Assembly: GCA_013433145.1 (NCBI GenBank)
Contig: CM024182.1
Location: forward strand, 1,178,001 to 1,242,000
Reading direction: 5' to 3'
Origin: Ascaris suum
Taxonomy: Eukaryota > Nematoda > Chromadorea > Rhabditida > Ascarididae
DNA: 64,000 nt
This document shows positions 49,407-61,862 of the stretch, in pieces. Numbering within the stretch: the first letter of the stretch is position 1; each line of letters opens with the position of its first letter. Position numbers and translations under genes: made by a program. The notes below the pieces were generated by a model, which made no database searches, was not told where the DNA came from, and saw nothing but the letters and a program-made list of their open reading frames with translations.

Positions 49407-49524
49407 CTCTCTCATCGGAGCCAAAGTGATTCTCCCTCTCATCGGAGCCAAAGTGATTCAAGCCCTCTCATCGGAGCCAAAGTGATTCAAGCCCTCATCG
49501 GAGCCAGAGTGATTCAAGCCCTCA
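49407..49524. repeat. 27-29 bp tandem repeat next to the CNOT10 stop
   Basis: Four copies of CTCATCGGAGCCAAAGTGAT plus a CAAGCCCT tail, starting near 49411, 49438, 49467 and 49494. It lies about 180 nt downstream of the CNOT10 stop codon, possibly inside its 3'UTR. Confidence 0.92.
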
Positions 49525-49703
49525 GCCTTCCCCTACCGACACCATGAGATCTCAACTTTTCACTACAAATCTGCAAAGTGTACCGATGCACTAACGATCA
49601 AAACTTGCCAGATGAAGAAAACCTATTGAACAAAAGCAGGACGAACGTAGTCTCCCACGAAAATATAGTGGCCAAGAGGTTAACCAACGGCGTAACGATG
49701 CGT

Positions 49704-49838
49704 TCACGATATTGCGCCTCTATTGAAATGTTCGTCAATAATTCTTCTCGCCTCAGCCATCTTCCCAAGACGTATATTCACATAGATTTCCAATGGAATC
49801 GCTTCTGGTGGTACCACAACATCACGTTGCGCATTCAA
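49704..49838 (-). CDS. CNOT10: CNOT10 last exon
   Basis: Acceptor tttttttttcag, phase 0. It reads VVVPPEAIPLEIYVNIRLG, the conserved C-terminal TPR segment, then RRIIDEHF and TGA. 44 codons plus stop. Confidence 0.92.
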   Translation of the reverse strand: MNAQRDVVVPPEAIPLEIYVNIRLGKMAEARRIIDEHFNRGAIS

Positions 49839-52800
49839 CTGAAAAAAAAAAAACCGAAAATAGACCATCTAGAGCGATCTAGATTTCGTACAACATGTCT
49901 CACATCTGTGAAAAAAAAAGATCACCTCATCTATGTTCATTCTAATAAAAGATCGCAGGTATTTTTACAATTAGCATAACATGCAACAGGTATCGAGCTC
50001 TGTGCTATTGTAGAAGAATGCTATGAACCTCCCACCTGGATATTACTTCATCAAATGATCGACTGCTATAAAAAAACCACTCTAAAAGAAAGACAGCTCA
50101 ATTTCTATCACAATCATAGTGAAAATTTTTCAACCATCTCATAACATTCCGAACATACAACAATCTGATATTACAGTAAACACATGAGAGGCGATCTTCT
50201 ACAGCTCTAAAATTAAATTGCAAGATTTATTAGTGAATGTTCATCCAGTGGATCTCACATCACAAATCTGTCGCAGATCCATCTCAGTTATGCATCACTT
50301 GACGCCATCTCCATAAAATTAGTACCACATGACTCCAAAGATAAATGGTATGAACATGCTCAACGATCGTTTGTATGCCCACCACAACCTTTCACGTAAA
50401 CTAGACCTTAAGGGAAACTTACCATTGCAAGTGTACTCAATGCCTTATGAAGATTGCCACTCAAAGCTTGCAGCAATGCCCGGTTATAGATCACCGCCGA
50501 TATAGTGCTTGGCATTGATTGTAAAGGCACTGCTTGTGTTAGACTTTCGACTGCTTCGTGCAATCGGTCGAGTAGTACCAACGCTTCGGTCTAAAATCAC
50601 CGAATTGACTGATACAAAACTACATACGTTAGGCAGCATAGATTAATTAATATCCAGTAGTAATGCATGAAGCATTTCAAGGTGGAGTGGGGATATCGAA
50701 TTGGGCAAATGGAGCCGAAAACTCTATGAGGTAGCTCTGGCCCAATCAGATGGCTTTGGGAAGCAATTGAAACAGCAAAAAAATGAAGAAACTGCTGCCT
50801 GCATCCAGAAAAAAGGAGGGCTCCGAATGTAAGATTATTCACTTACGGACGCTGGAACATACTAGACAGCAAGAACGACTGCGATCAACGGTTCTTCCAC
50901 CCATTCTCCCACCATCCCCTCCAGCCCGATGCTCTTTCCAGGCTAATGAAAAAGACATTCACCATTATCTAGAGCAAATTACGCTCCATTCTTGGAAATT
51001 GTAAGAGGCAAAAATAAGTTCACATCAACTAAGCCACCTTATAGCAGACTACATTCGCCAGCACCGCGTGATGCCTATGTATGCATAAACCTACATCTCA
51101 TGGGTGCCTAGATCAAACCCTCTGATACTTCTGCAAGAACTAGTGCTTAGCACAAACTCCACAAAACTGAGCTCGACATCCGAAGGATGGTGCAAACAGC
51201 CGGAAAAAAAGGCAAGGCAATGAAGGTAAAGAGAGTGGCGGATGGGAGAGGAAGGAAGGATTGAATAGCAGACTGTAAAAACAACGTTCAGCACTCATAG
51301 TAGAGAAAAGAACACACGACACTGGCACGCCACAAAAACTTCGACAACTAGAAGTCTGTTTTTCATCTCTCTGCGACTTCTTAACGCTCTCGCGCCAAAT
51401 AGTTTCCCCATCTTATTCGGCGCCTTTTTCCGCTCAATTCAAATCACTCTTCGATGAAGCCACACGGGAAAATCAGCTTTTTGCAATATCCTTGCAATTG
51501 CAATATCCTCGCAACTGATACAAGGAAAGCTCATCGCCTATAAATTCATCGACTGCTATGTAAGCGACGGTCATAGTGTCCTTAATACTGAAAAATTCTA
51601 TTAAAAAAAGGTTTGTTGGACCCAACCTGAGTTGCAGCATCCAGATCCAATTTAGCATACAACCACAGCAACCCGATTAGTGGATGCCTAGAAAATTCTG
51701 GAAGAGGAGAAATAATCACATATTACACATGTAAAGCGTCAAGAAAAAATTTACCTTGAAAAGAACGGCTAGCAATTTATGATGCGGAGAGACCTGAGGT
51801 AGACTCGCTAAATGCGATGCAGCACGAAGCGCTAAACCGTGTCTACCAAGATTGAGATTAATAAACGCAGATGCTGCATACAACCACGGTAGAAGATAGA
51901 CACAATCACGCTCTCCGCCCGTAAGTACCAATGCGTTTCGTACACATTGTGCGGCGTATTCCCAACTGATCTCATTGCTTGATAGAGGATCGACAGCACC
52001 GTTTGAACTGCAATTAAGGACCGCCGATTGCGAATCTAAATGTACCTTCCAGCATTTTTAAAAGTTCCTTACACAAGTACATTAAGGCAACAGCCTTTCT
52101 ATGCGGGCATATACTTATGCATTTGTCTGCTCTCTACCTGCTCGCTGGTTCCAACCAGGCGAAAGATGAAGCTAGCGTCATGAAATTTACTGGGTATAAT
52201 ATATACTATTGTGCAACATCCACAAAATTTTCCACGATAATTCATCAGGTTTGAATTCAAGGTGCCAAAAATCTACATTCATCTCCTATCGATCGGATTT
52301 TCACCTCATGCGAAACGATCTATGAAACAAGCCAAGAAGCGCAGCACAAGCGCTAGCGTAGTAATCGCATTTCTATTCACTTCTTTCGACCAACCAGTCC
52401 CACAAATTAACAATCAATAACAGATATGAGAAGTTATGCCTTCATTTTTTAATCTAACCGACCGATCGCATAAATCTTCGACATAAAAATTTATTTTTTC
52501 TGCGACCTTATCGGTGTGAATAATTTTTTTAATTCACAACATTTTTTTTTTCTGGCTAAGACATCAATTAACTTCTTTATTAAATTTAATGGGCTGACAT
52601 TAAATATGAAGTCAGCCTACCGCATACATTAATTTATTAAATTTCCTAATCCCTAACATCAGTGATTCCCGAGTTGTAACTTCCGAACAGACAGCCAGAC
52701 AGACATTCGCAGACGCACAGACATTCTCACTTAAAGACACAAAACAACATCGCCATTATATACTTTTGCAGAGCAAATTAGCCAAAACGAATAAGCAAAA

Positions 52801-55800
52801 TTCAAAGGAAGAGGAGATCATCCAAATATCGCAACAAGGAGGATTGATCGGTTAATCTATGGAGAAAAATATAACGCAAAATTGAACAATAAACATACTA
52901 AAGAAGTATAGGACAGGATAGGATAATGGAGAAATAAGGACGGAGAGTGGAAAAGAAATGTTTCGGCTTCGAACACTAACGATCAAGTGCTGCCAAAGCG
53001 GTCAATCCTGAGAAGCGGACAACACAGGAAGAAATATTCCGAAATGATCTATCTTCTTTCTATAGCCTAAACGATTCACGGAGAGTTTGTGCAAGCGATC
53101 AAGTTCATTAAAATATAAAACTACGCTAAAGTGGTGTTACCTTTATCAGTTATTGGTTTTACAAAGGTGCAATTACTAATAAGTTATCTACAATCGTCAA
53201 AAATTCCTCCTTATATTGATAATTCGCAAAAATATTGATTGATCAAATAGATCGCTGCAAAAGCGAATATTCTACCACCTCACCTGTCATGTTACTCCAA
53301 TTTTCTCAAACAAACAGGTTACAAAATAGGAAAATGGACAATGTAAAATGATATACAACCGCTCACAACTTATGGGGACTATAAACAAAAAACGAATAAA
53401 TATGAGAAATTTTAGCAGCTGCATATGAAAAGGGATGGAGGGAGGAAGGGAAGGAGAAGATTTACCTAGAACGAAAGGTGTTCGATCAATATGCACATGA
53501 TTTTGCAAGCCTTGCATATTAGCTGCTTTCCAAAAATCTCAACCTAAAATCCATTTCAATGCCAAACAAAAATATTTCGGAAGCTTACAAATCGTTTCGA
53601 TTGCTCTGTCCAGTTGAAAGTACCACATGCCTATGCATACCATAGCCAATCACTTGCCTTACCACATCTCCACGTCCTCCATTATTGTTCTCTTCATCGA
53701 CTCCATTCTATAAGCAAACTTTTATGCTCTGAAATATTTATCTCACCAAAAATATCACTTACAACAGGCAAGCAGTTCAGGATGTAACTCGATGAATACG
53801 AAAATGAAAGAAGAGAACAAAAAAAGATCCCCTTCTTCGGAAGGATGAGTTAACAATCATGTCATCTAATCAATGCATATGAAAAAAAAAAACTTTCAAA
53901 TGCCTCATCTGAGAGAACTTGCCATAAGAAACCCAAGAAATATACTCATCTTCCTCTTGTAATAATCTATACTCTAAATATTATTCGAATATTCCTCTTT
54001 ATGACAGCTGGTTGTCATAAAACATTCGTCATACTCCTTAATATTATTCCTCAGTATCACTAAATCAATCAATGACAGCAACAAAGACTTCTACTAAATA
54101 AATGAACAAAAACAAAATAAATAAAGTAAGTTTCAACAATTAAAGTTCACTTTTGAAAGGGTATGAATACAACACTCAGCGATGCGTAACCAAATCCTTG
54201 GCTGTCGAGGATAAAACGGCAATACGGAAAGAAATAAACGAAATGCACATTCCGGTTGTCCAGTATGCAATTGTGCCAATGCTGCATGATAGATAAGGCA
54301 ATGACGAGGTATTGTTGATTCCTGCCAACTGAAACGTATACCCTCAACTACATATCAATAGATATGTGCAATTCTTCTTCTATAACTGAAATCCGAATCC
54401 TTTACCTCCAGTTTCCTGTTTTTATATCAATATCTTCTACAGTATTATTAGCACCTTGGGCTTTATCACGAGGTTATTACGACGTTTCAAGGCCTTATTA
54501 CGAGTTTATCATGAGCCTTCACCTTCTATCGTCTCCTGTATTTAGGCAATTGAACGAACCTTTCCCTAGCGTCCACCACACTATGATATGGCCGACCTCT
54601 TATCACTATGTGGCCATAACTAGACATAGTCAGTGTTTTGATCACAGCAATGTTCTCGAGGTTGCTGTCTCATTTGAGAACGAAAGCTACAGAGCTCACA
54701 TAAAACAGCTAGTGCTGCGTAGATCTAAACGCTTGCGTCTATAAAACATGCCGAATATTTACTTCATCTTGCAATTCCATATTAAGATACAATTAATGCA
54801 CGTGTATAAATAACCACCTTCAATTAAAAAACTGATAATATTATAATAATAACATCAGCAATCACTTTGCTTGTTATCTAGTCACCTATCACAACCCTCT
54901 GTAATTCAATTAATAGACAAGCAATCCTATTTTGTCATCCACATCAAAATTAAGTCCGAATATCATACTCACTTTTGACGGTTACAGGTAATAAACAAAA
55001 ACAACAATAACAATAAAACCTTTTCCTCTTTTTCTTATCACTGAACATTGCTGAGCGAAAATATGATTCTGCCAATTCAGCTTTCTTCAATGAGAGCGCA
55101 TAAACACAACCAATAGCGTTATCCACCAAGCGTCGTTCTTGATCCTAAATAAATCAGAACATAACGATGCATTTTTATTCGTTAAAAAATAAACAAGAAA
55201 GCTCTTATCAATAACATCACTATACTATACCCCACTTACCATATATTGTACCATAACACAACTTGCAATAAAAGGATACTACCACTCACCATATCAATAC
55301 CATTTACCGTGAAGGATAAACGGATACAGTATTAGTCATCAAAGACCGATATAATAAGGGAAAACAGAAAATTATTACAACATAAGGAGCAACTAAAAAA
55401 CTAGCTGCTAAAAATTCAGATTCCACCAGTCGCTCCTCCCATAAATGTCTCCACCAATTAAGCATTAAAAACTGCTGACGCTATACTAACGTCAACAATG
55501 CTAAAGTTATTAAATATTATTTTAATTTTGCTCATGCTAATCTACATGTGTACAACAAAAATTGCACAATAACCCTACCACATTGTGTCATACATTCATG
55601 GACGTCCTGATCTCCATTCTGGGCTATTTCTCGACAAGACTCCCCCACAGATCTTCACAAGAATATTGACGACCATGGCAAAAACTCCTCCTATGCTCAT
55701 ATTTGATTTATTTAATTCAATGCCCCAAGTTAGGAAAACACTGCATCAATCTTTAATCACATAGTAATTTTACCTCTTCTTCGCATCTACCTTCTCACTG

Positions 55801-58800
55801 CACCTCACTGCATCTTTACACTTGTTTAGATGACCTAATAATATCGATAAAGTTCTGCATATATCCTCGACAATTTTTTTGTCCATTAAAACGACTATTC
55901 ATCGCTGGTTGTCCTCCAATCCCGTCTCATCATTGCAACAGGACAAAAAGGATTTGCTCGGAAGACGATGACAGCCCTCGTTCATAAAGCTGCTTTCTAT
56001 GGTGGGCCATTACATTTCGACGCTAATAATCAACTAATTCAATGAGTTATCTTAACTTACTAATTCATCAAATCGACCACATGTGAATTTACCAACTAAA
56101 CATCACCTCCTAAATAAACGCAATTTGCTAATCACATCTATTGCCTCCAGTTCATCGTTGAATAATATTGATATATTCCAATATTTTAAAAATTAATGAT
56201 CAATTATGCGAGCGATTATACTTATATGTTCATTGGTCAAATGGTCACATATGTTCACATGGTCAAATATTAAAACGATCAAATACTTTCGAAATCTTAG
56301 CGCACTCTCCACAACTTTTTGTTACAACGCAATTTTGGTTTAAATATAGCAATGCGGCTACTGAGGGAACGAAGTATGCAAGGTGAGCAATTCTAGTTTC
56401 TTTTTTTGCTATTTACCTGAAGTGATGGTCGAAATTTCAACAGGCGACTTAGCGCTCGAGATGCGTTACCATTTTTCATATCCAATTCGGATTGCAGTAA
56501 ACACCACTGTAAAGTCTGAAAATTGCCAAATGAAGCGTAATACGCAGTTTGTAATAGAACAAGAAAAAATTGCAACAATGAGGGTCAAGAACTGTAACAG
56601 TGAAGGTCACGAACTACAAGTCTTTCCAAATGGGGGAAAGAATGAGGTAAAGAAAAAATTATGGGAGAGGGTGAGGTAGTGAAAAAGAGAACAACCTGTT
56701 AAAATGAAGGGTGTGTAATCTTAATGAACGACAGGATTCTCAAATGCTAGCTGTAAAGGTGGACGATGGGCGAGGGAGGTAACCATAACGCTGAAATCAT
56801 TCTAATTCGCAAGTCATACAAATAACTGAAAACATTCTTAGATACCTCAATAAAATATCGAGGGGAAAAAAAAACTCTTTAAAACAAGCGTAAAAAATTT
56901 CACCTTTACTACAAGAACAATAGCAGTAACGAGAAAATTTATCATTTATCACCTGCCGTTAAAAAAAAAAGAAAACTAAATTATCCGTTGGTGCCACGAG
57001 GGCTGGAAATGAACACAGAGTAAATTGTCCTCAGGTCTTTCAAAAAACAAAGAAACAACAGAAACAGTAAACAAATAAAACAAAACAAAACGAGAAAAAC
57101 ACAAAAACCCAATCGCGCCGACTACAGACAATGATCAGCATTAGAAAAATTATTCGAGAGGGACGGGTTCGAAATATCATACTGAGCACTACAATACTCT
57201 CTAATGTGCAATTGCCTTTGTCAAGGAAATTAAACAGAAATTAAGTGAAATTATGTTTATTACTCAATTTATTTATTTATGATATATTTATTTGAAATTA
57301 GGTAAAATTAACTGAAGTAAAAAAAAATTAACCTTTTGCTACTTAATTTCAGGTTCTTTTACTTAAAGAAAGTAAGTAATTTTTACTTATACAATTACCT
57401 AACGAAAGAAGTCATGAATCATCCATTGACAAAATAAATTAGATACTCGCTTATCCGGCTAGCAGTTACAATAAATTTGACATCGAAGTACTTACGAAAT
57501 AGTATGCGTCAGCTCATTCCCTAATAATCTCCGTACCAAATCCCTATCAATCACGAAACCTTATCAGTGAAGTAATGAAGAGTGACGATAAACAACTGAT
57601 ACGTTGGAGATAGCAACATATCAAACCAGAGACTCATGAATATAATCAAAACAAACCTGAGACCTATGAGATATGAATAATCAAAGCAAACCTGAGGCTT
57701 CTGAATATGATCAACGACGGATGCAGTTTGCGCAAGTCTGCAACGTATACGACACTCCAAACAATCCAAATAATCCCTCTGTGTAACATGTGCACGACGC
57801 CACGTTTGATTATCCCTTAGACGTAAAGCTTGTTTCAATGCCAATTTTGGATGACACAAGGTGAGACTCATCTCGATCTCTAATAGCGATACGACAAAGA
57901 ACAGCTTATCTGAAAAGATTTCATTTTCCGCATTTCGATTCAAATACAATCCCGGCCCCAATCTTAAATTCGTTTTATTACTCCCCCTCCCCCTTTCCGA
58001 TTATCAAAGTATGCAATAAACTTTCAACAGCCTAATACCTTTCCACTTAATAACCCCTTAAACCTCGGGGGCTAATTAAGTCTTTATCTAATTAACGCAG
58101 CTTTTGATCATCATTAACAAACGCTTCAATACTTTTTTAAAAGTTTTCTATTTTGTTATTCCGTTTGTGAAACAAAAATTCCGCATTATATTTACTTACC
58201 TTTACTTCTACATAAGTAGCACTTTCTATACTAAAATTCAGCTCTTCTACTCTTGTTTTAATTTGACAGACTTATCGAAAATGGAATGATTTAAAATAGC
58301 GCTACAGATATCGTTGCTAAGTAATGAATAAAAAATATAGGTAAAAATTACCCACCTGGCAATCCTTTCAACGTGAGTACAGCTTGAAGAAGCTCTATAG
58401 CGGTCCTTCGATTCCCTCTTGCAAATGCGTTCAACGCTAAATTGAACGCTGCAAATGCTTCCGCACGCGTTTTCAATGGCCGATTTATTGGTGACTTGAG
58501 CTGTAAACAATTACTGTGTGGTTTAAGCAGCATTTCAATAAACCGTATAATTAATTGTTTGGAATAATCTAAACAACACAGTATTTCATAAACATCAGGT
58601 AGACGCCGAACCTGGGTCACCTTCTATTTATAATTCTAAGGACGCAAATGAACATATGCAAATCCACTAGCTGAAGCTATACCTCTGGGAAAATTTGCAA
58701 CATTGCAGTCTTGTAGTCAGCATGAAAAACCTGAGCATTCCGCCTTGCCTCACAAAGCTTGATATTGGCTGAGATGCGACGCTTCTCGAGTTCATTTTGA

Positions 58801-60213
58801 GCCTGACTGAGCGCACTATTTAATAAATCAAGGCATCGCTGGAAGTCGTTGCTGCTATATGCCTGAAAACAGTGTTTCTATTCATAGCAATTCGAGAGGA
58901 TTAAGCACTAAGGATCACTCATTCTCCATATCCACCTTCTTGACTTTAAAAAATACGATAAAATGAAGAAAACTGTTTGCAAAGTGGCGTTCCTCACATT
59001 ATAACATTCTGAGCAGCTGTAAGAGGCGAATGTCCCAAAAATAGTTTAGTAACGCAGGACGTTAAAATTTAAAAAAAAAAAAAGCCAGGATACCACGGCG
59101 ATGCAGAGGAAGAGATAAGAGGATGAAGGCACGAAGATCGGAGGGGAAAGGGGCAGGGATTGGACACCTTTCTGACTGCTTTCGACAAGACTTTTCGCAT
59201 ATAATAAAATATCTAAGCAATCATTAAAACAACGCTATAATAAAAGCTAATACCTCGACCTAATAAAAGCTAAAGCTAATACTGTTGATTTCATGAAGGT
59301 AAAACTGATCATTCTTTAAAGAAAAAGTGACCGTAAACGGCACGTTGAAACACCTGTTTCGAATTTCAAAAAAGAATCTCTCACTTCCACCCTATTTTCA
59401 GACGATTTGTTTTCTTCTACAGTCCACAAGCTGAAATCAAATTGAAACGAATCTTTTTTGCAAGTCGGGAGATGGCGTCGGATGAATACATCAATCATCG
59501 ATAAAGGATTCGCTATTTTATTCGCATTCGACTGATATACAATCGAATTTATATGAATATTTTTTACAGCAAATTCTATTGCTTATAGCTACAACGAAAA
59601 TTGCTGCATTGAAAATAAATGATTTCCGAAAGGAAATGCTCGACTGCAAACTGCATGTTTCAAGGTTTATGGTTACGCTTACGGATTGAAATTACCGGAT
59701 CGATGGGCGAAACTACCGGATCGATGGGTCGAAACTAGCGGATCGATGGGTCGAAACTAGCGGATCGACGGGTTGAAACTACCGGATTCATGAAGCACAC
59801 AGATAAACGCAAACAAGACAGATCTATCATATTTTAGAAAAAAACTTGAGAGAAAATATTTTGGCGATATTCATAAACAATAGTTACCAAGTGAGCAGGA
59901 TCAGCCAAGATTGTTACCGAGGATCCGACAGAATTCGAACGCATCCTTTAATCACCCGCACACACGATCCTAATATGTTGACAAACCTTTAAAATTGTTT
60001 TATGATAAGCCGAATCAACAGAAACGCGTAAAACAGGACAAAAAAGCAAAAGAAGAAGATAGCGCCGAGTTACCAACATAGAACACAAAATGCACCAATC
60101 GTAAACGATATAGAACGATAAAGAGAAAATTGTGTTGTTGTTGAACGAACAAGCATGTGTGGTAGTATTTACCGTACCTGCTGCGGCATAGCCCCTCTCT
60201 GAATATATTTCAT
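49704..60213 (-). CDS. CNOT10: CCR4-NOT complex subunit 10 (gene span)
   Basis: TPR-repeat subunit of the CCR4-NOT deadenylase complex, which shortens mRNA poly(A) tails; CNOT10 works with CNOT11 at the N-terminal part of CNOT1. Ten to twelve exons on the minus strand join in phase into about 560-600 residues (human about 744). Collinear matches to human CNOT10, from memory: SSNDFQRCLDLL (TSGNYDACLQHL), VDNAIGCVYALSLKKAELA (WNNLGCIHFAMSKHNLG), RIWLRIAECCI (RLWLRLAECCI), YAAQCVRNALVL (FAAICLRNALLL), TEALVLLDRLHEAV (AEALISLDRISDAI) and VVPPEAIPLEIYV (EVPPEAILLAVYL). The order of all blocks is conserved. Uncertain parts: the first exon and the linker after AECCI between 53.5 and 54.15 kb. Confidence 0.93.
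50423..50590 (-). CDS. CNOT10: CNOT10 exon
   Basis: 56 codons, phase 0 at both ends (gtgattttag to ATG|gtaagt). It contains TEALVLLDRLHEAVESL and VIYNRALLQALSGNLHKAL, two TPR helices. Confidence 0.93.
51755..52035 (-). CDS. CNOT10: CNOT10 exon
   Basis: Acceptor ggtacatttag, donor AAG|gtaaat, phase 1 in and 0 out. It begins SQSAVLNCSSNGAV and contains WEYAAQCVRNALVL and LALRAASHLASLPQVSP. The upstream acceptor is preferred to the ttgcag at 52008 because only it matches the phase of the exon before. Confidence 0.92.
53466..53522 (-). CDS. CNOT10: CNOT10 exon (57 nt)
   Basis: Reads NMQGLQNHVHIDRTPFVL with donor ctag|gtaaat in phase 1; joined to the next exon it gives VLDSQS, matching VLASQS of human. 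The acceptor (aaagcag, or aaag three bases upstream) is weak, and its phase does not fit directly to the exon at 54151, so a further small exon is expected. Confidence 0.68.
   Translation of the reverse strand, partial: LICKACKIMCILIEHLSF
53663..53707 (-). CDS. Possible CNOT10 micro-exon (45 nt)
   Basis: Flanked by a gcttatag acceptor and a GTG|gtaagg donor. It reads NGVDEENNNGGRGDV in phase 0-0, a plausible hydrophilic linker after AECCI. It fits the exon upstream but not the one downstream, so it is tentative. A second donor-flanked stretch (53600-53641) is another candidate. Confidence 0.28.
54151..54328 (-). CDS. CNOT10: CNOT10 exon with the AECCI motif
   Basis: Acceptor cgtttcag, phase 2 in, donor AAA|gtgaac. 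It contains LIYHAALAQLHTGQPECAF and RIWLRIAECCI, the best-conserved CNOT10 segment. Confidence 0.95.
55020..55144 (-). CDS. CNOT10: CNOT10 exon
   Basis: Acceptor tttatttag, phase 0 in; donor aaag|gtttta, phase 2 out, matching the next exon. It reads RRLVDNAIGCVYALSLKKAE and YFRSAMF, a TPR pair. Confidence 0.93.
56417..56515 (-). CDS. CNOT10: CNOT10 exon
   Basis: 33 codons, phase 0 at both ends (aattttcag to CAG|gtaaat). TLQWCLLQSELDMKNGNASR is equivalent to the SLFLKSNFEYLRGNYRKA helix pair. Confidence 0.93.
57692..57909 (-). CDS. CNOT10: CNOT10 exon
   Basis: Acceptor atcttttcag, phase 1 in; donor CAG|gtttgc, phase 0 out. It contains KLFFVVSLLEIEMSLTLCHP and CLECRIRCRLAQTA, helices matching the CFLLVDLYILTYQAEKAL region. 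Confidence 0.92.
58356..58620 (-). CDS. CNOT10: CNOT10 exon
   Basis: Donor ccag|gtgggt in phase 1 fits the next exon exactly. It reads VRRLPDVYEILCCLDYSKQ and then FAAFNLALNAFARGNRRTAI, a TPR unit. The acceptor may be at 58621 (aatagaag) or 9 nt further in (gacccag); both keep the frame. Confidence 0.9.
58683..58862 (-). CDS. CNOT10: CNOT10 exon: N-terminal TPR
   Basis: 60 codons, phase 0 at both ends (ctgttttcag to GAG|gtatag). It begins AYSSNDFQRCLDLLNSAL, the N-terminal repeat seen in all CNOT10 proteins, followed by RRISANIKLCEARRNAQ. Confidence 0.93.
59686..59790. repeat. 22-bp tandem repeat (ACCGGATCGATGGG unit)
   Basis: Five copies of GAAACTACCGGATCGATGGG-like units (starts near 59690, 59710, 59732, 59754 and 59776), in the predicted first intron of CNOT10. 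Confidence 0.92.
60178..60213 (-). CDS. Possible CNOT10 first coding exon
   Basis: An ATG opens 12 codons (MKYIQRGAMPQQ) ending at CAG|gtacgg in phase 0, which joins in frame to AYSSNDFQ. It would be a short first exon after a 1.3-kb intron. A second open frame here (DSGEDEIYSERGYAA) looks more like CNOT10 N-termini but has the wrong phase. Confidence 0.33.
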
Positions 60214-61862
60214 CCTCGCCAGAATCAGCGGAAGCTTTTTTTTAAATATAAGCCTTCTCACCCCTCCACCCATTACCGAAAAGCCGTCTAGCCCTAATTA
60301 ACTACTTAATTTAAAAATCTATAGGTAACATGATGCATTAGTGCTTTTGTTTCGGAAGGCTACTACGTTCATGTTTTCTTTAATTACCACCTTAAATGAA
60401 TATTATTAGAAAACCAAATATAGTCTCGATCACAACAAGGACCCAACAATGGACTCGATTTAGCCTCTGCACTTCTGAGAGATAGATACGCAACATGGCT
60501 TCAAAACTTGGGAATATTATACGCTCACGTGTGATAACGGAAGTACACATATGTTAATTGACGTTGAAACGTCAAATTCATATTGAAATATAGTCAAAGA
60601 CGATAGGCACAACTATGCTTTAGTATTAAACTGATGCGATTTAAAGTGGCGCAATCATCGCAGCACTTTCTAGCTAAGAACCTAGGTTAAAGCAAATATG
60701 GCCAACAAGGTAATATTTACTCCCCCTCCCCCCCCCCCCTCCTTAATCTATCAAAGCACTAACTGGAAAAACAATGTTTGTTTGCACATAATACTTTTTT
60801 AAAAGAAGTTGTAAGCAAGCGGCGAAATACACGCCATGCAGGAGAAAAAAAGAACATATTAGGACGTAAGTATATTAATAACTAGCACAATTTACTATTT
60901 GAAGCATTGATATCCGTAAGAGAATCATGAAGTTGCGCGATAGGTAACACATTATTACTGCATAGGAATAAAAAGAAAGAAAATGAAGAAGGCAACTGAT
61001 TCAGGAAAACAGAAGTGAAGGAGTTTAAGTCAACTAGAGAACAGGAAATAAAAAATTGAGATAAAAGAGAATAATCAGTATTCACTAGACGAGACTATTG
61101 AAATTTTGAGACGAATAACATGGATATGCTTCATAATCAAAAAAAAACGCACTTCATGATTCAAAAACTTTCAAAGATGGGCAGAGTGATTCGTAAATAC
61201 GAATATTTTCCAACATAGCACAGAAAAAAAAAAAAACTAACACTTGACTATAACAAAAACTTGGATAAGTTTTGCAACAATTTTGAAATACGTTAAGCCT
61301 GAGACGAAAAATTTGCTCGAAAACATTATTCTGCACTCATGAAAGAAAAATCATGCATTTTATATAATTCATCTCTAGAGACCATCCTCTTAAGAGCCAG
61401 AAGCGAACATTACAACCCAATATTTTTACCCGAGTGAAACATTATTCGATGATCGATGAAAATATTGCCGGTAGATTTTCTATAGATATTGTTTTTATTC
61501 GTTATCAAACAGTAGTATCGGACATAAGAATAATGCGATAATTGTAAGCATTTAGCGACATTTGCGTCACGAGACTACATCACGTGACAAGTAGGTCTTC
61601 TACAATTGCTTCCCCAACCCCTCTCATCCCCCTATCCGGTCAATCGTTAATTGATTTCCTGATTTTCGTTCTTTTTCTTTCCCAGAGATTTTATTTTGTG
61701 TTTAGCGTATATGCTGGCAATTCCCTAAATCCGCTCAAAAAAAAGTTTCTGAACAATGGCTAGCTTTTTATGCGGCTTAAACGGAGTAGATCATTCAATG
61801 CTGCGAATCCTGCCGAGTGGATTAGGAAAAAACCGTACTGAAATCACACAGATCAAAGAGAG
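60214..61862. other. No gene recognised upstream of CNOT10
   Basis: AT-rich DNA with a C-rich run (60721-60742) and motif-free short ORFs. It may contain the CNOT10 promoter; no clear element is visible. Confidence 0.45.

Noticed and set aside
51637..51705. Minus-strand open stretch HPLIGLLWLYAKLDLDAATQ with splice-like ends
   Set aside because: It lies between two CNOT10 exons, but the neighbouring exons join directly in phase and then align without gaps to the family (LFKTEALVLLDR against LYAAEALISLDR). Its own phase does not fit the exon before. It could still be a rare cassette exon.
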